This document shows positions 11,848 to 24,456 of a stretch of DNA of 64,000 nucleotides, piece by piece. The stretch comes from Rotaria macrura. Its lineage: Eukaryota > Rotifera > Eurotatoria > Philodinida > Philodinidae. The first letter of the stretch is position 1; each line of letters opens with the position of its first letter. The notes under the pieces were generated by a model. The model had not been told where the DNA came from, did no database searches, and worked only from the letters and a program-made list of their open reading frames with translations. Made by a program: the position numbers and the translations under genes. The DNA lies in NCBI GenBank assembly GCA_900239685.1, contig OENT01000448.1, positions 1-64,000 of the forward strand. Reading direction: 5' to 3'.

Positions 11848-13085
11848 TTAATCTTTAATTAGCGGTCGAGTGGCCGCCGTTGTTGTTCCACCAACACTAC
11901 TTGGAATAACTGAAGTTGAATTCGATCGTTTGAAATTAGCTGCTGTTTGATATTGCAATTGATAAGCCATCGAATGAATTTTAAAGTTATAAAGTCGAGC
12001 AACAAATTGATTGGTTGGTCTCTTTGGTGTATAAACATCCATGCATTTAGGACAATAAAGTTTAACCATAGCTTCACCAGGTACTTCCGATAAGCCAATC
12101 TATGTAATAAATAAAAATATAATTTGCAGAAGGCTTCCTTTTTACCGCCTGGTTGTTTACAATAGACCTTATCGTTTGAACTATATTATGGAGAAATGTC
12201 TTTATTTAGAACACATCTTGTTTTGTACATGAATAACTAATTTACTATTGATTTCTAACAAAAGCATTTTCGAGTTTGAACACGAACGATTCCATAGCAC
12301 ACGATCTATTTTATCGTGTAGAAGAAATGATGCTTCGCGTTTCTATTAGTTTACCATTTTCACTGTGAAACGCTAGTTCTTTCTTATTTTCTTGTTTGTG
12401 CGCGTGTTCAAACACATTCTAACTAATCTCTAAATTCATCCGAATCTTCTCGGCTTTGACATGTCTCGAAAACGACTCTATTTTTATAGTATCGGTCATG
12501 TTGGTTGATTGTCACAATAAATGCGTGGGCAAAGGCCAAAATCACCATTTTGAAATTTTTCAAGCATTTGTGCTATACCATTATTAGTCAATATATAACA
12601 CGAGCATGAATAAGACCTATTTAAATATCATTCAAACGTTATTTCTCTATCGTTTCATGTGAAAATATTCTATTTACCATAGAGCATTTCAGCAGGTTGT
12701 TCAATTAAATGAGATTGATTTGGATTTTCCTGATGATCGAGAATCATATCGAGTGCTTGACGATAATGAGGCACTTCTTCATTAAAGCCAGTCTATGAAA
12801 ATAAATTAAAGATTTCAATATATGTTTCACATTTCGTATCAACAAGTTAAATTAAATTTATCTTGTGTGTAGTCTTGTTCGACTTCACAACAAAGTTCGT
12901 TACGATGAAGACTACAGAACCATGAAATCCAGGAAACTATTTTGTATGAAACCATGAATGTAATTTCTGAATTAAAAACAAAAAAACGAAGAATTACACA
13001 CGATACCTTCTTCTGATAAACACATTGAACTTGTTTTTGATTTCGTACCGCCAGTAGCAGACGATGAGGAGTGATCGTCCTTCAT
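11848..13085 (-). pseudogene. CSNK2B: Casein kinase II beta subunit-like, broken
   Basis: Exon-like blocks follow CK2 beta order: an N-terminal Ser-rich leader ending in LSEE (from ATG at 13085), then [19 protein letters not shown] (from 12936), [19 protein letters not shown] (12792-12680), GLIHARx and [12 protein letters not shown], then [19 protein letters not shown], ending at 11848. CK2 beta is the regulatory, zinc-binding dimer subunit of the CK2 kinase. Damage: a 2-base insertion near 12600 shifts frame after HAR; a TGA follows CDNQPT with no usable donor; the donor after NLT is lost; the acidic loop after MILD is shortened; and about 30 residues after MDVYTP (the HHHTDG..HPEY region) are deleted, so YTP runs straight into KRPTNQF. 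The product could not be normal CK2 beta. A functional copy is expected elsewhere. Confidence 0.8.
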
Positions 13086-13470
13086 TATGAATGCAGCTCC
13101 AGTCAAGGCCAGAACAAAAACACCAATAGAAAAAGGGAGTCTAAAGAAAAAAGTCATGTGGAAATGATTATTCAAAAGATTTCTTCAATCAAGAACAAAG
13201 CATAGTAACATTCATAATATTTTATTCATTACCGTTAATTATGATTAGTTGTTTAAATTTCAATTCGTTATATATATAATATGAAACTGTTCGAATCAGT
13301 AATATTTCTTAGAGAATATTACTGATTGTGTATATCATTCGGCGACTGTATAGAAAAAAAGAAACGAGAAAGAAAACTGTTTACATATTAAAATGAACAA
13401 AGAACAATCATATTAAAAGATTAGACATCTTCGTTTCTGTTCTATTTTGTTTTCATTTATTCTCAGAACA

Positions 13471-14514
13471 TCAAACATTCGACATTGATCCTAATTGTTT
13501 ATCGACAATATAAAATATTCCTTTGTCACTAAATAAACCCCAAAGAACGGCAGTTATTTCCCATACAATGAGAAATAGAATTGTAGCTGATGTACCAAAT
13601 ATGTGCAATGCGAATTGTGTGTAGCCTAAATGAACTATTGAAAATGAACGAACGGCACCAATTATGTATAAGTAAATATTGACAGCTCCAACATAACCGA
13701 TTAAAAAATGTAACACCCAATGTAAAGGTATAGGACAAAGTGGAGTGAGTATGACGTTCAATGAAGTTCATGACAATGTAACGCAGTAATAAAGGGCAAT
13801 ACCTAAAACAAAACAATGATCGAGTAGTATGAGTACATATTTTTTGTACCTCAGCCGATTCGAACTCGAAGAGGTAAACGTCGGTCATGTACAACAAGTA
13901 AGATTTCTTGTAACCATCGTTTACGTTGTTTGATAAAATCTGCTAATGTAAACGAATTTTTTTCCCACATTTCACCTATAGTTAACAAAACAAAAATTAA
14001 ACGAACCTTCAATCCATCGAAATCTTTTATTGTCAGACATAGCTAACATGACAAAATAGGTATCTTCAGCGATTGAACCTGAACGGCTATTATCAAATGT
14101 GACATTGAATTCACATTGAGTTCGACATACAACAAATGATCCTTTGAATGAAAATGGTGGTTGATGAAATTGTTTCAAACAAAATCTTAAACATCCTAAA
14201 TCCACACCAACACGCATACTATCAACCAATGTTGTTATATAATTAACAATTGTTTCGTTAGCATATGTTATTAGTCCTTGGCAAATATCGTATTTATTCG
14301 AATTAATAAAATTTAATATTCCACGTAAGGATTTTTTTATTAATCATTTTTCTTCATCAAGATGCACAATTTAATAATCAGGTGACAATTGATTAACATC
14401 AGGTTCTGATGCATATTTTAATGCACCTGCTTTTGTTCGATAATCATTCGGTACGATCATTTCACGAATCATACTTGCCAGCAAACCAATAAGGTTCATT
14501 GATTTATCAGTAAA
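13471..14514 (-). pseudogene. egh: Egghead-like beta-1,4-mannosyltransferase remnant
   Basis: Minus-strand blocks resemble the glycolipid GT2 enzyme egghead/BRE-3. They read REMIVPNDYRTKAGALKYA (about 14460), IVHLDEEK, GLITYANE, FDNSRSGSIAEDTYFVM (D-x-D type acidic site), RWIEGEM across a small intron (14012-13984), FIKQRKRWLQEILLVVH (QxxRW motif), LTPLCPIPLHWV, and C-terminal membrane segments ending at 13471. Egghead extends glycosphingolipids in the Golgi/ER membrane. In-frame stops are present: TAA at 14373-14371 just before IVHLDEE, TGA at 14346-14344 after DEEK, and TGA at 13770-13768 in a membrane segment. A further stop precedes the intron near 13870. The N-terminal part of the enzyme is missing and replaced by a foreign fragment (next entry). 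Confidence 0.78.
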
Positions 14515-14870
14515 GATTTCCATCGCTTCGTTGCCCAAACTTCCTGGAGCGTTGATGTTGCTCATGAAGGTACGTAAATCAACCCGTTTTGTCTCCCAAG
14601 GTGAATTTTGAAGAATCATATTCTTCCGACAACAATAGTTTCGATAGACGACGAATTGAAGTTACCATGAATCTGCCCAAATATCATGCTCTTTTAGAAT
14701 GGCGAAGCACATTGGGACATGATATTTACGTTTTTCTTACGTTTCTGCAATCGATGGCTCATCGAACAGGTAGCGTCCATGAGACAAACAGTCCGTTGTG
14801 AAGTTGATGTAATTTCTACACGCTTATTTTCTTGAACCAAAAATTCTTTCACCGATTCGGTATCTCCTGC
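14515..14870 (-). pseudogene. von Willebrand factor A domain fragment fused to egh remnant
   Basis: Read on the minus strand this gives AGDTESVKEFL, then QRTVCLMDATCSMSH, which carries a MIDAS-like D-A-T-x-S-M-S metal site. It continues (after a 1-base frameshift near 14702) ILKEHDIWADSW, a TAA at 14664-14662, LQFVVYRNY and ILQNSPWETKRVDLRTFM, then GNEAMEI. This is the pattern of a VWA domain as seen in large, poorly characterised protist and rotifer proteins. Around 14515 the frame passes directly into egghead-like sequence (TDKSMNL onwards). Degraded coding-like sequence with two stops continues upstream to about 14950. The function of the intact parent gene is unknown. Confidence 0.68.
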
Positions 14871-15239
14871 TTAAAGATTGGTCAGAAACTGTTGATCAAC
14901 ATATTTTGTGTTCGCTGCATACTACGTTTTGAAGAAGATCGTTCGCATCTCAATCTGAAAATCATACATCGAATCATAAACTTTAGCGGAGGTCAACAAG
15001 TGCGTGAGACGATTGGTAAATTTTTAACTTCTTTCGATGTGAAATTTCTCTATGTCATGATCAAGTAAAATCATGCAATAAGATCCTGTTACCAGTGATT
15101 TACACTCAGTCCTTCCTCTCAATATCCAGTCATGATTTCTAGCTCTTTGTTTTTTCTCTCTCCGTCTTTTCGTTTTGAATATATGTTCGCATGATTTATG
15201 TAAACTTTTACTTTTTTTGAAATAGAAAATAAACAAGTC

Positions 15240-16110
15240 GCTTGCCGAGACGAGCTAGCACCACTTTCAAGAGTGAAGACGTGTCAGCTAAAAGGCCATG
15301 GGTGCTGACATATGATCAGTGACTTCTTTCTCTAACATCCCATTCTTCTCTCTTGCTGACGTGAAATACAGTAATACTCTTCAACAATATCCTTCTCTTT
15401 GTAGTTCAGATGATCATTTGAATTATTTGAGAAATTCATCTACTGCAAGCATTACTGTTGCAGTTGACGGATATTTCGATAACAAAACAATACTCTATCA
15501 GTTCGAACGTTTTTGTCAAATTATCTCTTGCAAACAAAATTTTAACGGTCATCAAATTGAAATGATAGTCGACAATGCTCGTACTCATTCAATGCGTAAG
15601 TGTAGCATTAATCATTTAAATAAACGAATAGGTATGAAGTATTTTGTAGATTCGATAGAGTATGTTGATGATTTAGGTAAACTCATCATTGTCAAGTGTC
15701 ATCTTAATGTTAGTTAAGCATCGTGGGCTGACAAAAGGTTTACTTGAAGTAGCGAAAGAACTGAAAGTTTCTATTCATTCATCAATCTAATGAGCTGAAC
15801 TACGGAATCTACTTTTGCAACATCCTACTTTCTACAATGTGTCAAAGTTAGAAATACTAAGGAAGACGTACAATAGTAAGGTAAGTTTTTGCCCAAAATT
15901 TCACTGTGTACTCAATGCAATAGAAGTTGTTTGATGCCACATGAAACAAAATGTAAGGAAAAAGAGTGATCAGACATTTTCAAACATGCTTCGACTGATT
16001 TCTGTATCATAGGCGAACTTTGAAGAACGGAAAATACACATGAAACTCTTCCGTCGCTTTAGGTCTTCTCTTGATGCCTATAGTCAAGGTAAGTCCCATA
16101 GTGAAGTTCT
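15240..16110 (+). pseudogene. DDE-superfamily transposase remnant
   Basis: The longest open piece (15319-15717) contains VAVDGYFDNKTILYQFERF and MIVDNARTHS, the first two Asp blocks of a Tc1/IS630-like DDE endonuclease. It continues in broken frames with HRGLTKGLLEVAKELKV, LLLQHPTFYNVSKLE, FCPKFHCVLNAIEVV, then HMKLFRR and DAYSQ. The usual ELN-IE-W block is damaged (ELN to VLN, and the W position is now a stop). Several further stops follow KVSIHSSI. It appears to be a dead DNA transposon copy. Its terminal repeats were not identified. Confidence 0.75.
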
Positions 16111-16316
16111 TTCTTCGTTTTTTAGCCAATTGTGTAAATAAGATGCAACGTGGCACTGAAAAATCGCGAACATTGGACTCATGTAAAAGAGACTTCCTTT
16201 TTTGCAAATATTCTTGTCTCTCTATTTCAAAAATCCCCTCGGGGAACAAAAGAATTAAATTAGTTAAACTTAATTTCTTCATTGTGAATTCAGCTCTATA
16301 TCTACATCGGATGTGA

Positions 16317-19300
16317 TATACATGTAACTACCACAAGGAATTCGAATTATATGACCAATTGATACATATTTTCAAGCAGCACTTCACGAGAACGTTTTTT
16401 TTTGAATTTTTTGTAGAACCGCTAGCAAATTTTTGTTATGCCTATTGAATTCTCTATTGTTTTCTATCTAGTTATCATAGTCAGAATCGACATCGAACTA
16501 TACTTGATCGAGAACGAAAAATATGAATTTTGACCTATCTGCAGCTCTCAGTAACGTTAACATTTCTCTGTACAAGAAAAACAAATTTCAAAACCCTTAC
16601 GAAGTTTTGTTCAACTTCACTTGATGATTCGAAAGATGTATGAAGTTTTTAGGAATGTTTAGAAAAAAAAGTTGATTGGTTTGCACGAGCAATGTGATGT
16701 TTTGTCGGCTCCTACATCGAGTCGATTCTATTGAGAGAAACGTGAGCGATGAAATAGTTATAAATTTATATATATATATTTGTACTGAATTCTTTATGTT
16801 GCATTTACAGTTTCAAAAATTTGCCGCTACTTAAAATAAGCAAAAACTTGATTTCCTCTTAGAAAAGTCTCGAATAGTCTTTTGTTTAGTATTCTGAATT
16901 ACTTTTGTTCAACCAGTAAAAAAACTAAGAGTTTAAAATATTTGTCTCTACTTTTGCCTTGGGTGCACCTTACTTTGAATTTGTTTTTGGAGTGTTGGAA
17001 GAAAATCACCCTTTTCTTTTAGGTTGGTTTCCAGTACCGAATACCAATAGGTTGCTTCAAGTTCTTTTCGAAAAATCTCTCGCGAGATGTTCAGTGGTTT
17101 TCATCAAAAGAACGTAGGAAAACCTTTATATGCAGCCGATTTATACGACACTGACGTGACTTAGAAACGAATTCGATCGTTGAAAAGTTCACTTTAAATT
17201 TTTTGAATAAATGAGTCAAATTATTAAATCAGTTCACTTTCTTATCTATCTTCGTATTTCTAAAAATATTTCTGATGAATCGAGATTGATGTCAATGTAC
17301 AGTAGTTTCGTACTGCTTGCCTACTACTTAATAATGTTCGTTATGAACTTCATGAAATGAATGTCGCCGTTCACTATTAATGAGCTTTTTTAAAGTGTTA
17401 TCCAACAATGTCAGTCTGTTTGTCTTATTCGAAAGTAATTATTTTCAAAATGATTAGACATATGTGAAGTTTGTCCAATTCTAAAAATGAATGCTAGCTC
17501 AACAATAAATATCCAGAACAACTAATTTTGAGCACAGTAGATTTCATGAACAACGAGTATTTAAAGTGAGATGAGTTCGAGGTACTATGATTGTCTTTGA
17601 TGATGCTTAAAATGTCTCCTTGAATAGATAATTTTCTCTGGCATGTAAGCTACTTATTCTTTCATTCTTGTGTAAAGTGGTTTCCAAAGGAAAAATATTC
17701 CAATCGATTGAAATCGAATATACCAAATCAACACATCCTCAAGAATACCTGAGCAACACTACGTTAGACCATCTTATTTCCTACTGATCTATAGAACACT
17801 TTTGCCCCGTTCACCACAAGACAGAACTACTTCCATTAATAGTTTGATGCAAAGCGATGTCATACAGCAAAGTCAACGCGCAACTCTCTCAATACATATG
17901 CATAGACAGAAGAAAGAAAAAGAATCCACAATCAAGGTTGTTTCGTAACGTTTTTCTTACATTCATCAAGAAAACCGATGCTTGATGTGTTATATAGAAA
18001 AAAGTTAATGTTAACAAGAACTAAACGAAAAGATACAGCTCTCTGTTGTATAATACTAACTTGAAGAAAATCAGAATTGCCCTACTGCGTCTCTCATTTT
18101 CAGAGCAGTCTCTGTTGCACTCATTCATAGGAAAGTATGAGTGTAGGTTTCGAATTATACAAAACCCAACTACACCCGATTCGTTTCACTACAATCTTAG
18201 TTATTTTCACAATGATATTTCATTGTATCATGTTGTTATAATAAGAACTGATTGAATATGTTCATGGATTTCAAAACAGTTTGCTTAAATGATAAAGAAC
18301 ACAAATTTTACTGTTATTCTTTCGCTGTATACTATATTGATTTCCTTTTACATTGCAATTGCCTGTCAAAGAACGTTGTTGAAATACGACGAGCAAGAGT
18401 AACAAGAACAAGAATTTATGTTTAATTTTTACCATTGAATGATCTGAACTTACGAGATTTATCCCCACAATAGAGCCTGATCAGATTCGATCGTATTTCA
18501 TCAAGATCCCATAGGAAAATCGTCAGATTCTTGGTATTGGAATCTGAGAACAAGGACCCTGACCACTATCGTAAACCACCAATCCACATTTCATGAAAAA
18601 TGTTAGAATTCTGGCGAACATGAGTGACCTGAGTAATCAGAGGATACGACTCCTTAGAAACTCCTTGATGACTGTGAAAGATTTCAAAGATAACTTTTTC
18701 ATGGCATATCTAAAGATGCTTTTCGGATTCAATCATTTGGTTTAATTTGATTCTCTGTCACGAATCGATGACTAAGAGACCCGATAAACAACTTATTTTC
18801 CATTTTGCAACGATTTTCATTGGTGTTTATTTTAATCTTTATCTGATGGAATGTATAATTTCGTTGATTAACATTTTCAATATGTTTACTCTGAGACATC
18901 TATTCGATCTCGTGAAACATGTTACTTTCTGAAAAGGGATTTCTAGATTATTCATTTCCTGCTTCTTTATCATTCATATGAAAGTGTTCTTGCTACGTCT
19001 ACATGCAACTGGTAGTAGTTTTGATTTCTCTTTCAAAACCAGACTCATATTCATATTATCTAACAACGAAAGAATTGCAACAGTTCAATTATCAACGTTT
19101 ACGTAGCAGATCCATATTGAAAGTTCGTTATTTAAAATGTCGACTGATTATAATAACATTGAATATTACATGAACAAACTGAAAAGTATTGTATTGATAT
19201 TGCTTGTAACATTCTTGTTTTTTGTTATTCACTTAACATATTTCAGTGTGCAACATGCTTTGTTTTTATCACAGATTCCAGATTTAAGAGAATACATTTT

Positions 19301-20368
19301 TCGAATGACAAGTCTTTATACTTTAAAACGTTGCATTTAGTTCAAAACAAAAATTTTATCTAACTATAAATATGTCTTTACATAAAATTTTCTCATCTCT
19401 CAAAATCCATCATTTTTATTTCTTTCATTAGTGATACAAATAAATATGTTATCGTCTAATAATTGCTTCATACATTAGATTTATAATACTTAGATTACAT
19501 GTGAAGAAAAACGATCTAGTAACTATATGAAAGAATTTCGAAGTCAACTGTAGATTAATCTTGTTCACTCTTCTATGAAATTACTATAAACCTTAAATAT
19601 CGACAATTGTTCGATTGTCTTCGTCAATGTCGATATACACTCGGTCTAAATTGGACGAAGACATTGTCTATGATAAATTGTCTCCTAGTTTGCATATTAT
19701 CGTTGTTTAAAAAAACATAAAACACTGCTCAATAGAATGTCTTGTAAAAAATATAAATGTTGAAATTTAAACGTATGAAAATCAAGAGATCTAGTTATGA
19801 AAATATATTACACGTTATCAAACTCCAATATCTGTGCGATTGATTTTTGACAAGCAAAGTAATCATTCCGCAATTTATTCTTCGTCCTTCGTTTAGCCTT
19901 GAACTAAAAAACACCGTTCTCGTAATTTGATATTGGTATTCGCTTGATTCTCCATCAAGCAGAAACTATTAGTTGTATATGTACAATAATAAAAAAGAGA
20001 CTACATGTTAACTAATTAAATACCATAGTTAACTACGCAAGAAAATTATCCATAATTTGGTTTGAAGTATTTTCTTTTTCAAACTACTTTTATTTTAACG
20101 TATGCAAAGAAAAAGTAATCATCAAAGCTCAACTATAATATAGATATGATAATGGATAAAAAATAATATAAAAATCAGATGATAAAAATTGAATAATAAA
20201 TGCATAAAAGTCTTATTCACTCGAAACCGTGATTCATCGAAACTAAATGTGGAATAAAATAAATTTGTGTTCGTTGCAATAGTAAAATAAAATTGTACTG
20301 TTAATACTATGATTTCAATTTGAGAAAATAATATTTTGAATATTTTTATACATGTCACGTCCGTGTCG
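16317..20368. other. 4-kb gene-poor stretch
   Basis: Only short frames (up to about 69 aa) without recognisable domains. A TGTCTTCGTC / GACGAAGACA inverted repeat lies near 19615-19670. I see no RNA gene or array. It lies between the transposase remnant and the 3' end of the ARM-TIR-SAM gene. Confidence 0.5.
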
Positions 20369-23300
20369 TTAGTATGGCATCAAGTTAACTTGAGATAGTA
20401 AATTTTGAACTATATGCACTACTTCGTTTGGTGACGCATTTGAAGTTACCATAACATCATAGGGCAATGGTGAATATTCAACGACATATGGTACAGCAAC
20501 AGCTTTTGATAATTGATCGATTTTGTCCATAATACTTAAAAATCGTGTGTAAACTGAAATTGGCAATTTCATTTGTTGCGTTGATTCTAGTTCAATATTG
20601 AGCAAACCATATGTTTTATCAGTTTTTAATTGAGACATCTTATATAATTGCATGAGTGCTTCACCGTTCATTCTGTCACATAAAGGCATAAATTCAGTTA
20701 AATTATAATGAAAAAGAAAATCCAAAACATCCGATTCATTCCAATTTTCAATGTATTGAGTTTTAAAATTTTGCTTTATCTCTCGATTCAAGTATGTATC
20801 GAATGGTTTATGAGAGACTGATAAATTGGAAGGTTTCGGTTTCTCTTCAACTGTTTCAACTGTTTCAACTGGTCGTTGATGTTGAGATACTCGATCGCCT
20901 TTAGATGGAAGAGGTTTTTGTCTTTGTAGACTGATTTCATTCAATAGCTTATCAGATGCTGTATCAAAATCATAACGACCAAAGTCAACATAAATTCGTG
21001 ATCCAATCATGAATCCTAGCCAACCATCAGGCTTATATTCTGGCACAACAATTAACGGTAGTAACCGTCGTTTACAACCAAATGCGTATTCAGCTTCGGC
21101 TTGACAGTATGTGCTTTGTTTATATGAATCTGACATACACAGAAGAACAAATTCAGAATTTTCGACTGCTTCAGCCATGGCATTCATTACTAGAAATCAA
21201 CATTCAACTATTCATACGTCTAGAAGATATATTTTTTCTGCTTACCTGGACCAAACATATTATTAAGATCAATCCATATTTTGAAACCTTGATCTTGAAG
21301 ATAGCGATTGATTTTATAAACAATGTCTTTGTCTGCATGACAATAGGATATCATCATATCATATTGAAATACTCGTTCGCCAGCTGGAATATTTGCTTTA
21401 ACTTTTTTAGTAATAACTTGTTCTTTTCCATCCGCTCCAATAATGATTTCTGTTGTTTCGATCATTTCTTGAGCTTCGTTGTTTTCTAATTCTTGTCGTT
21501 TGGCATTATTTTCCAACAAGACTGGTTCTTAAAACAAAGAAGAGAAATTTACCAATACATCGTTCAAAAAATCACTTGAAAAGTGCTCTTAGTTATTTAA
21601 AATAATTCATTGTCTCTGACGATCAAACATGTTATTACAATCCATCCAAACTGTTGGACATGTATATGTGATTATTTCTCTCGAGAAACTCATAAATAAA
21701 AAACAAAAGTTGAATTTGTGTCTAAGTGTCTTGAAAACAATATTCGAAAGTGAATATCCCATTTAAAACGAAATGAACGATAAACATTGTTTTTGTAATC
21801 TAATATCTCTTATACAAACTTTGTTGATTTTTTCATGGAAAACATGACTAAATCAACTGAATTTTTAACCCATATTCCAAAAGGTTGACTTGTGAAATTT
21901 CAGGCTGAAATTTTGCTATGAGACATATTTAATGGTTCATAGTATGTCTCCAGTCAAAAGTTATACGAAAAACAATCAAGTATCTTCTTTGTTTTTTGAA
22001 AAAGATATTAGTACCTTGTATTAATTTCCAAAGAAGTCCTTCCGATGCTTTTTTCACGGCTTCATTTTCTGATGACTCTGCCATTGCTTGGATCTGTTGA
22101 AGAAAATCAAAATGCGTACGAAGTATGCTTACTGCGTCTTGAGAAAATGATAGCGACCATAGAATTTCTAGCAACTTTGCAAGTTTATCTTCCTTATATT
22201 TTTTCGTACATTCCAGAAGATATGGAATAATGTTTTGCTTGAGTATTTCTATTTTGATTTGATCATGTTGAACAAGACCTTAAATATATGATTCATTATT
22301 TATTTACTCTTTCTTAATTATAATTTACCTTTCATGAATTCAAGTAATCGTTCATTTTGATCTGTAAAATCATCTTCTTCATCATCTACATGTTTCATGG
22401 TATCAATAGTTGTTGAAATTAAAACGCCTGCATTAGACGTGGAATTTAAATCGTCTTCACTCGTCGAATTTGCAAGAAGAGTATACGCATGATATTTTAA
22501 TGGTTCGTATGATGCCGACGTCAAACGAAGAAATGAAGCTGCAACTTTTTTCTGTTTGATATAGCCTAAAATTGTTGGCTCATGTATCCCTTTGACAAGA
22601 ATACAAAGTGCTGTATAGATGAGTTTTGTCTGTGGATTAGACTCTGATTCAAGAGCTTTTGTATATATTATCGGTGTGTCTACTAGGTTTAATATAATAT
22701 CAATGAAATTTAGATGAGCAGCAAGAATTTTCAAATCAGTCGATTTATGATCAATTATTTTCAATACGCAATTAATGACTTGGAATGTTGGTGCTTTCCA
22801 TTGATACATAAAAAGCATTACTTTATGGAATACCCTGATATATGTAGGCAGCATTGTCGAAATTAGTTGATTTATCACTTCATCAGCACGATAGCCTACA
22901 ATGAAAATAGCAAAAGAATTTTGAAAAATTTCTTATCATCGATAAATAAAGACCATAGTATGACAGTAGAAATGATGGACATTTGATGAGAAAAAATTTT
23001 TCTTTGTTTTGCATTGTTTTTTTGTTTACTTGCATTGCATGAAATGAGTCGATATAGTTCGTTGATGAAAGACATCGAATAATTGGATCGACAAGTTCGA
23101 TCAATGCGTCATTGCTAGATTGCATTTTTTCATTCAGCATAACTTGATAATCAACGTAGATATCCAATAAACGTGTAAAACTCTTTGTTTCATGTTGAAA
23201 TTTTTCAGAAAACAAATTTACAGTTTGCGATAGATTTGTAAGACATTGTGCAACAAGTCGAAGAAATGATGAATCGAATATCCATTGTGGATAACAAATG

Positions 23301-23755
23301 ACACTATGACTGTGATTAAATACAGCTTTTAACAATTTAGTTATATTCCAAAATGCCAATGCTCGTGTCCCGTTTAATTCCGAATCCTTTAACCATAGTT
23401 CCATGATTTCAATCAATAGTGATTTTAACAAATTAAAAAACTCATGTCGAGACACTGACACCAATACTGATGGAGGAACAAGTAGAATGCCAAATAGAAA
23501 ATCGTTGAGTTGTTTAAGTTTTTTCTTTTTATTTCGACTCTGGTTTATATCATGTTGAACTAGATTAAGAATTTTTTTCAATTCAGATCTTGTAATTGTT
23601 GGCGCTTTTCTACGAATTATATCACCATAATTATGAGACGAACTTTTACAGTCGACTGATTTGCATTTGGGAATATTTGATGGCCATGTATATGGTTGAC
23701 CATAATGAACAACATATTCTTCATATGTATTGATTAATTCATAATATGGTTGCAT
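20369..23755 (-). CDS. Armadillo-TIR-SAM protein (SARM1-like parts)
   Basis: Five exons: 23755-22954, 22895-22329, 22278-22015, 21527-21246 and 21189-20369. All junctions are GT-AG and keep phase; product about 911 aa. Residues 1 to about 545 are helical, armadillo-like repeats (GLVQHDQIKIEILKQN, ALCILVKGI, LLEILWSLSFS). The TIR domain is at about 600-712 (YDMMISYCHADKDIVYKIN, GFKIWIDLNNMFG, VLLCMSDSYKQSTYCQAEAE, DGWLGFMIG). It keeps the Cys-x-x-Glu of NAD+-cleaving TIRs, with Glu near residue 670. A C-terminal SAM-like domain (about 785-860) starts NWNESDVLDFLFHYNLTEF. SARM1 has ARM-SAM-SAM-TIR order, so the order here differs. The likely role is NAD+ hydrolysis or innate/stress signalling (inference). 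The first ATG is at 23755; the frame is open to a TTG at 23824, preceded by TGA. Confidence 0.9.
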
Positions 23756-24456
23756 GGAACTTATCGTTGAACTTTGAAATAACTTTTGAACTGTAACTAA
23801 CCAATCAATATATATTGTTGTCAATCAATTCTTCGACTAACTGTATTGTTTACGATAACTATGATGTTTGTATAATGATTGCGCTTAGGGAATATATTTT
23901 TTTTATCTATGTGCAATAGTCATGGGTAAGATGCGCAATGTGGTAAATATCAATTACTCGATGGACCTAATTGTGTATCATGATAAATAAAAGGCTATGT
24001 GAAAAAAAATTAGCCAAAAATGCTCGTTGAACTGTCGTTGAATTAAAAAATGTATCAATATATATATATATATATATTGATAGAATAGTATATCTTTATA
24101 GTTGTATGTGTATTGATATAATCTAAAGATTGTGAAAAGATTAATGCTATCCGGTTTTGATTAAAAAAATGAATTATTTTATAGCCTTATGTTTTTTACT
24201 ATTCATCGGCATACAGCTTGTCCTTCGAAGCGAAGTGTATTTTTTTCTGTTTACGCTCTATCGAACAACGTGAGTGACGATACTTGTGGCTATAGAAAAT
24301 ATAATACAAACAGGTAATAAAAAATGAAAGAATCAGAAACAACACAAAAGTAAATCAATCCATTCATAATCGTCATCATATTCTGTTAATATAACCATTT
24401 CTTTTATACGATTCATCCAAAAGTAGCAGTTATTGTACGAATAAAAGTTGTCAACC
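23756..24456. promoter_or_regulatory. Divergent promoter region, TIR gene / TRPV gene
   Basis: About 700 bp separates the two start codons. It includes a (TA)n tract at about 24058-24078. The arrangement suggests a shared or closely spaced bidirectional control region; no specific factor site was recognised. Confidence 0.4.

Noticed and set aside
14589..15068. Plus-strand frames of 70 and 78 aa
   Set aside because: They are antisense to the VWA remnant, whose minus-strand reading has clear family motifs.
23756..23824. Extra N-terminal residues of the ARM-TIR-SAM protein
   Set aside because: The frame begins at TTG right after TGA. No ATG or in-frame acceptor was found, so the ATG at 23755 was chosen.
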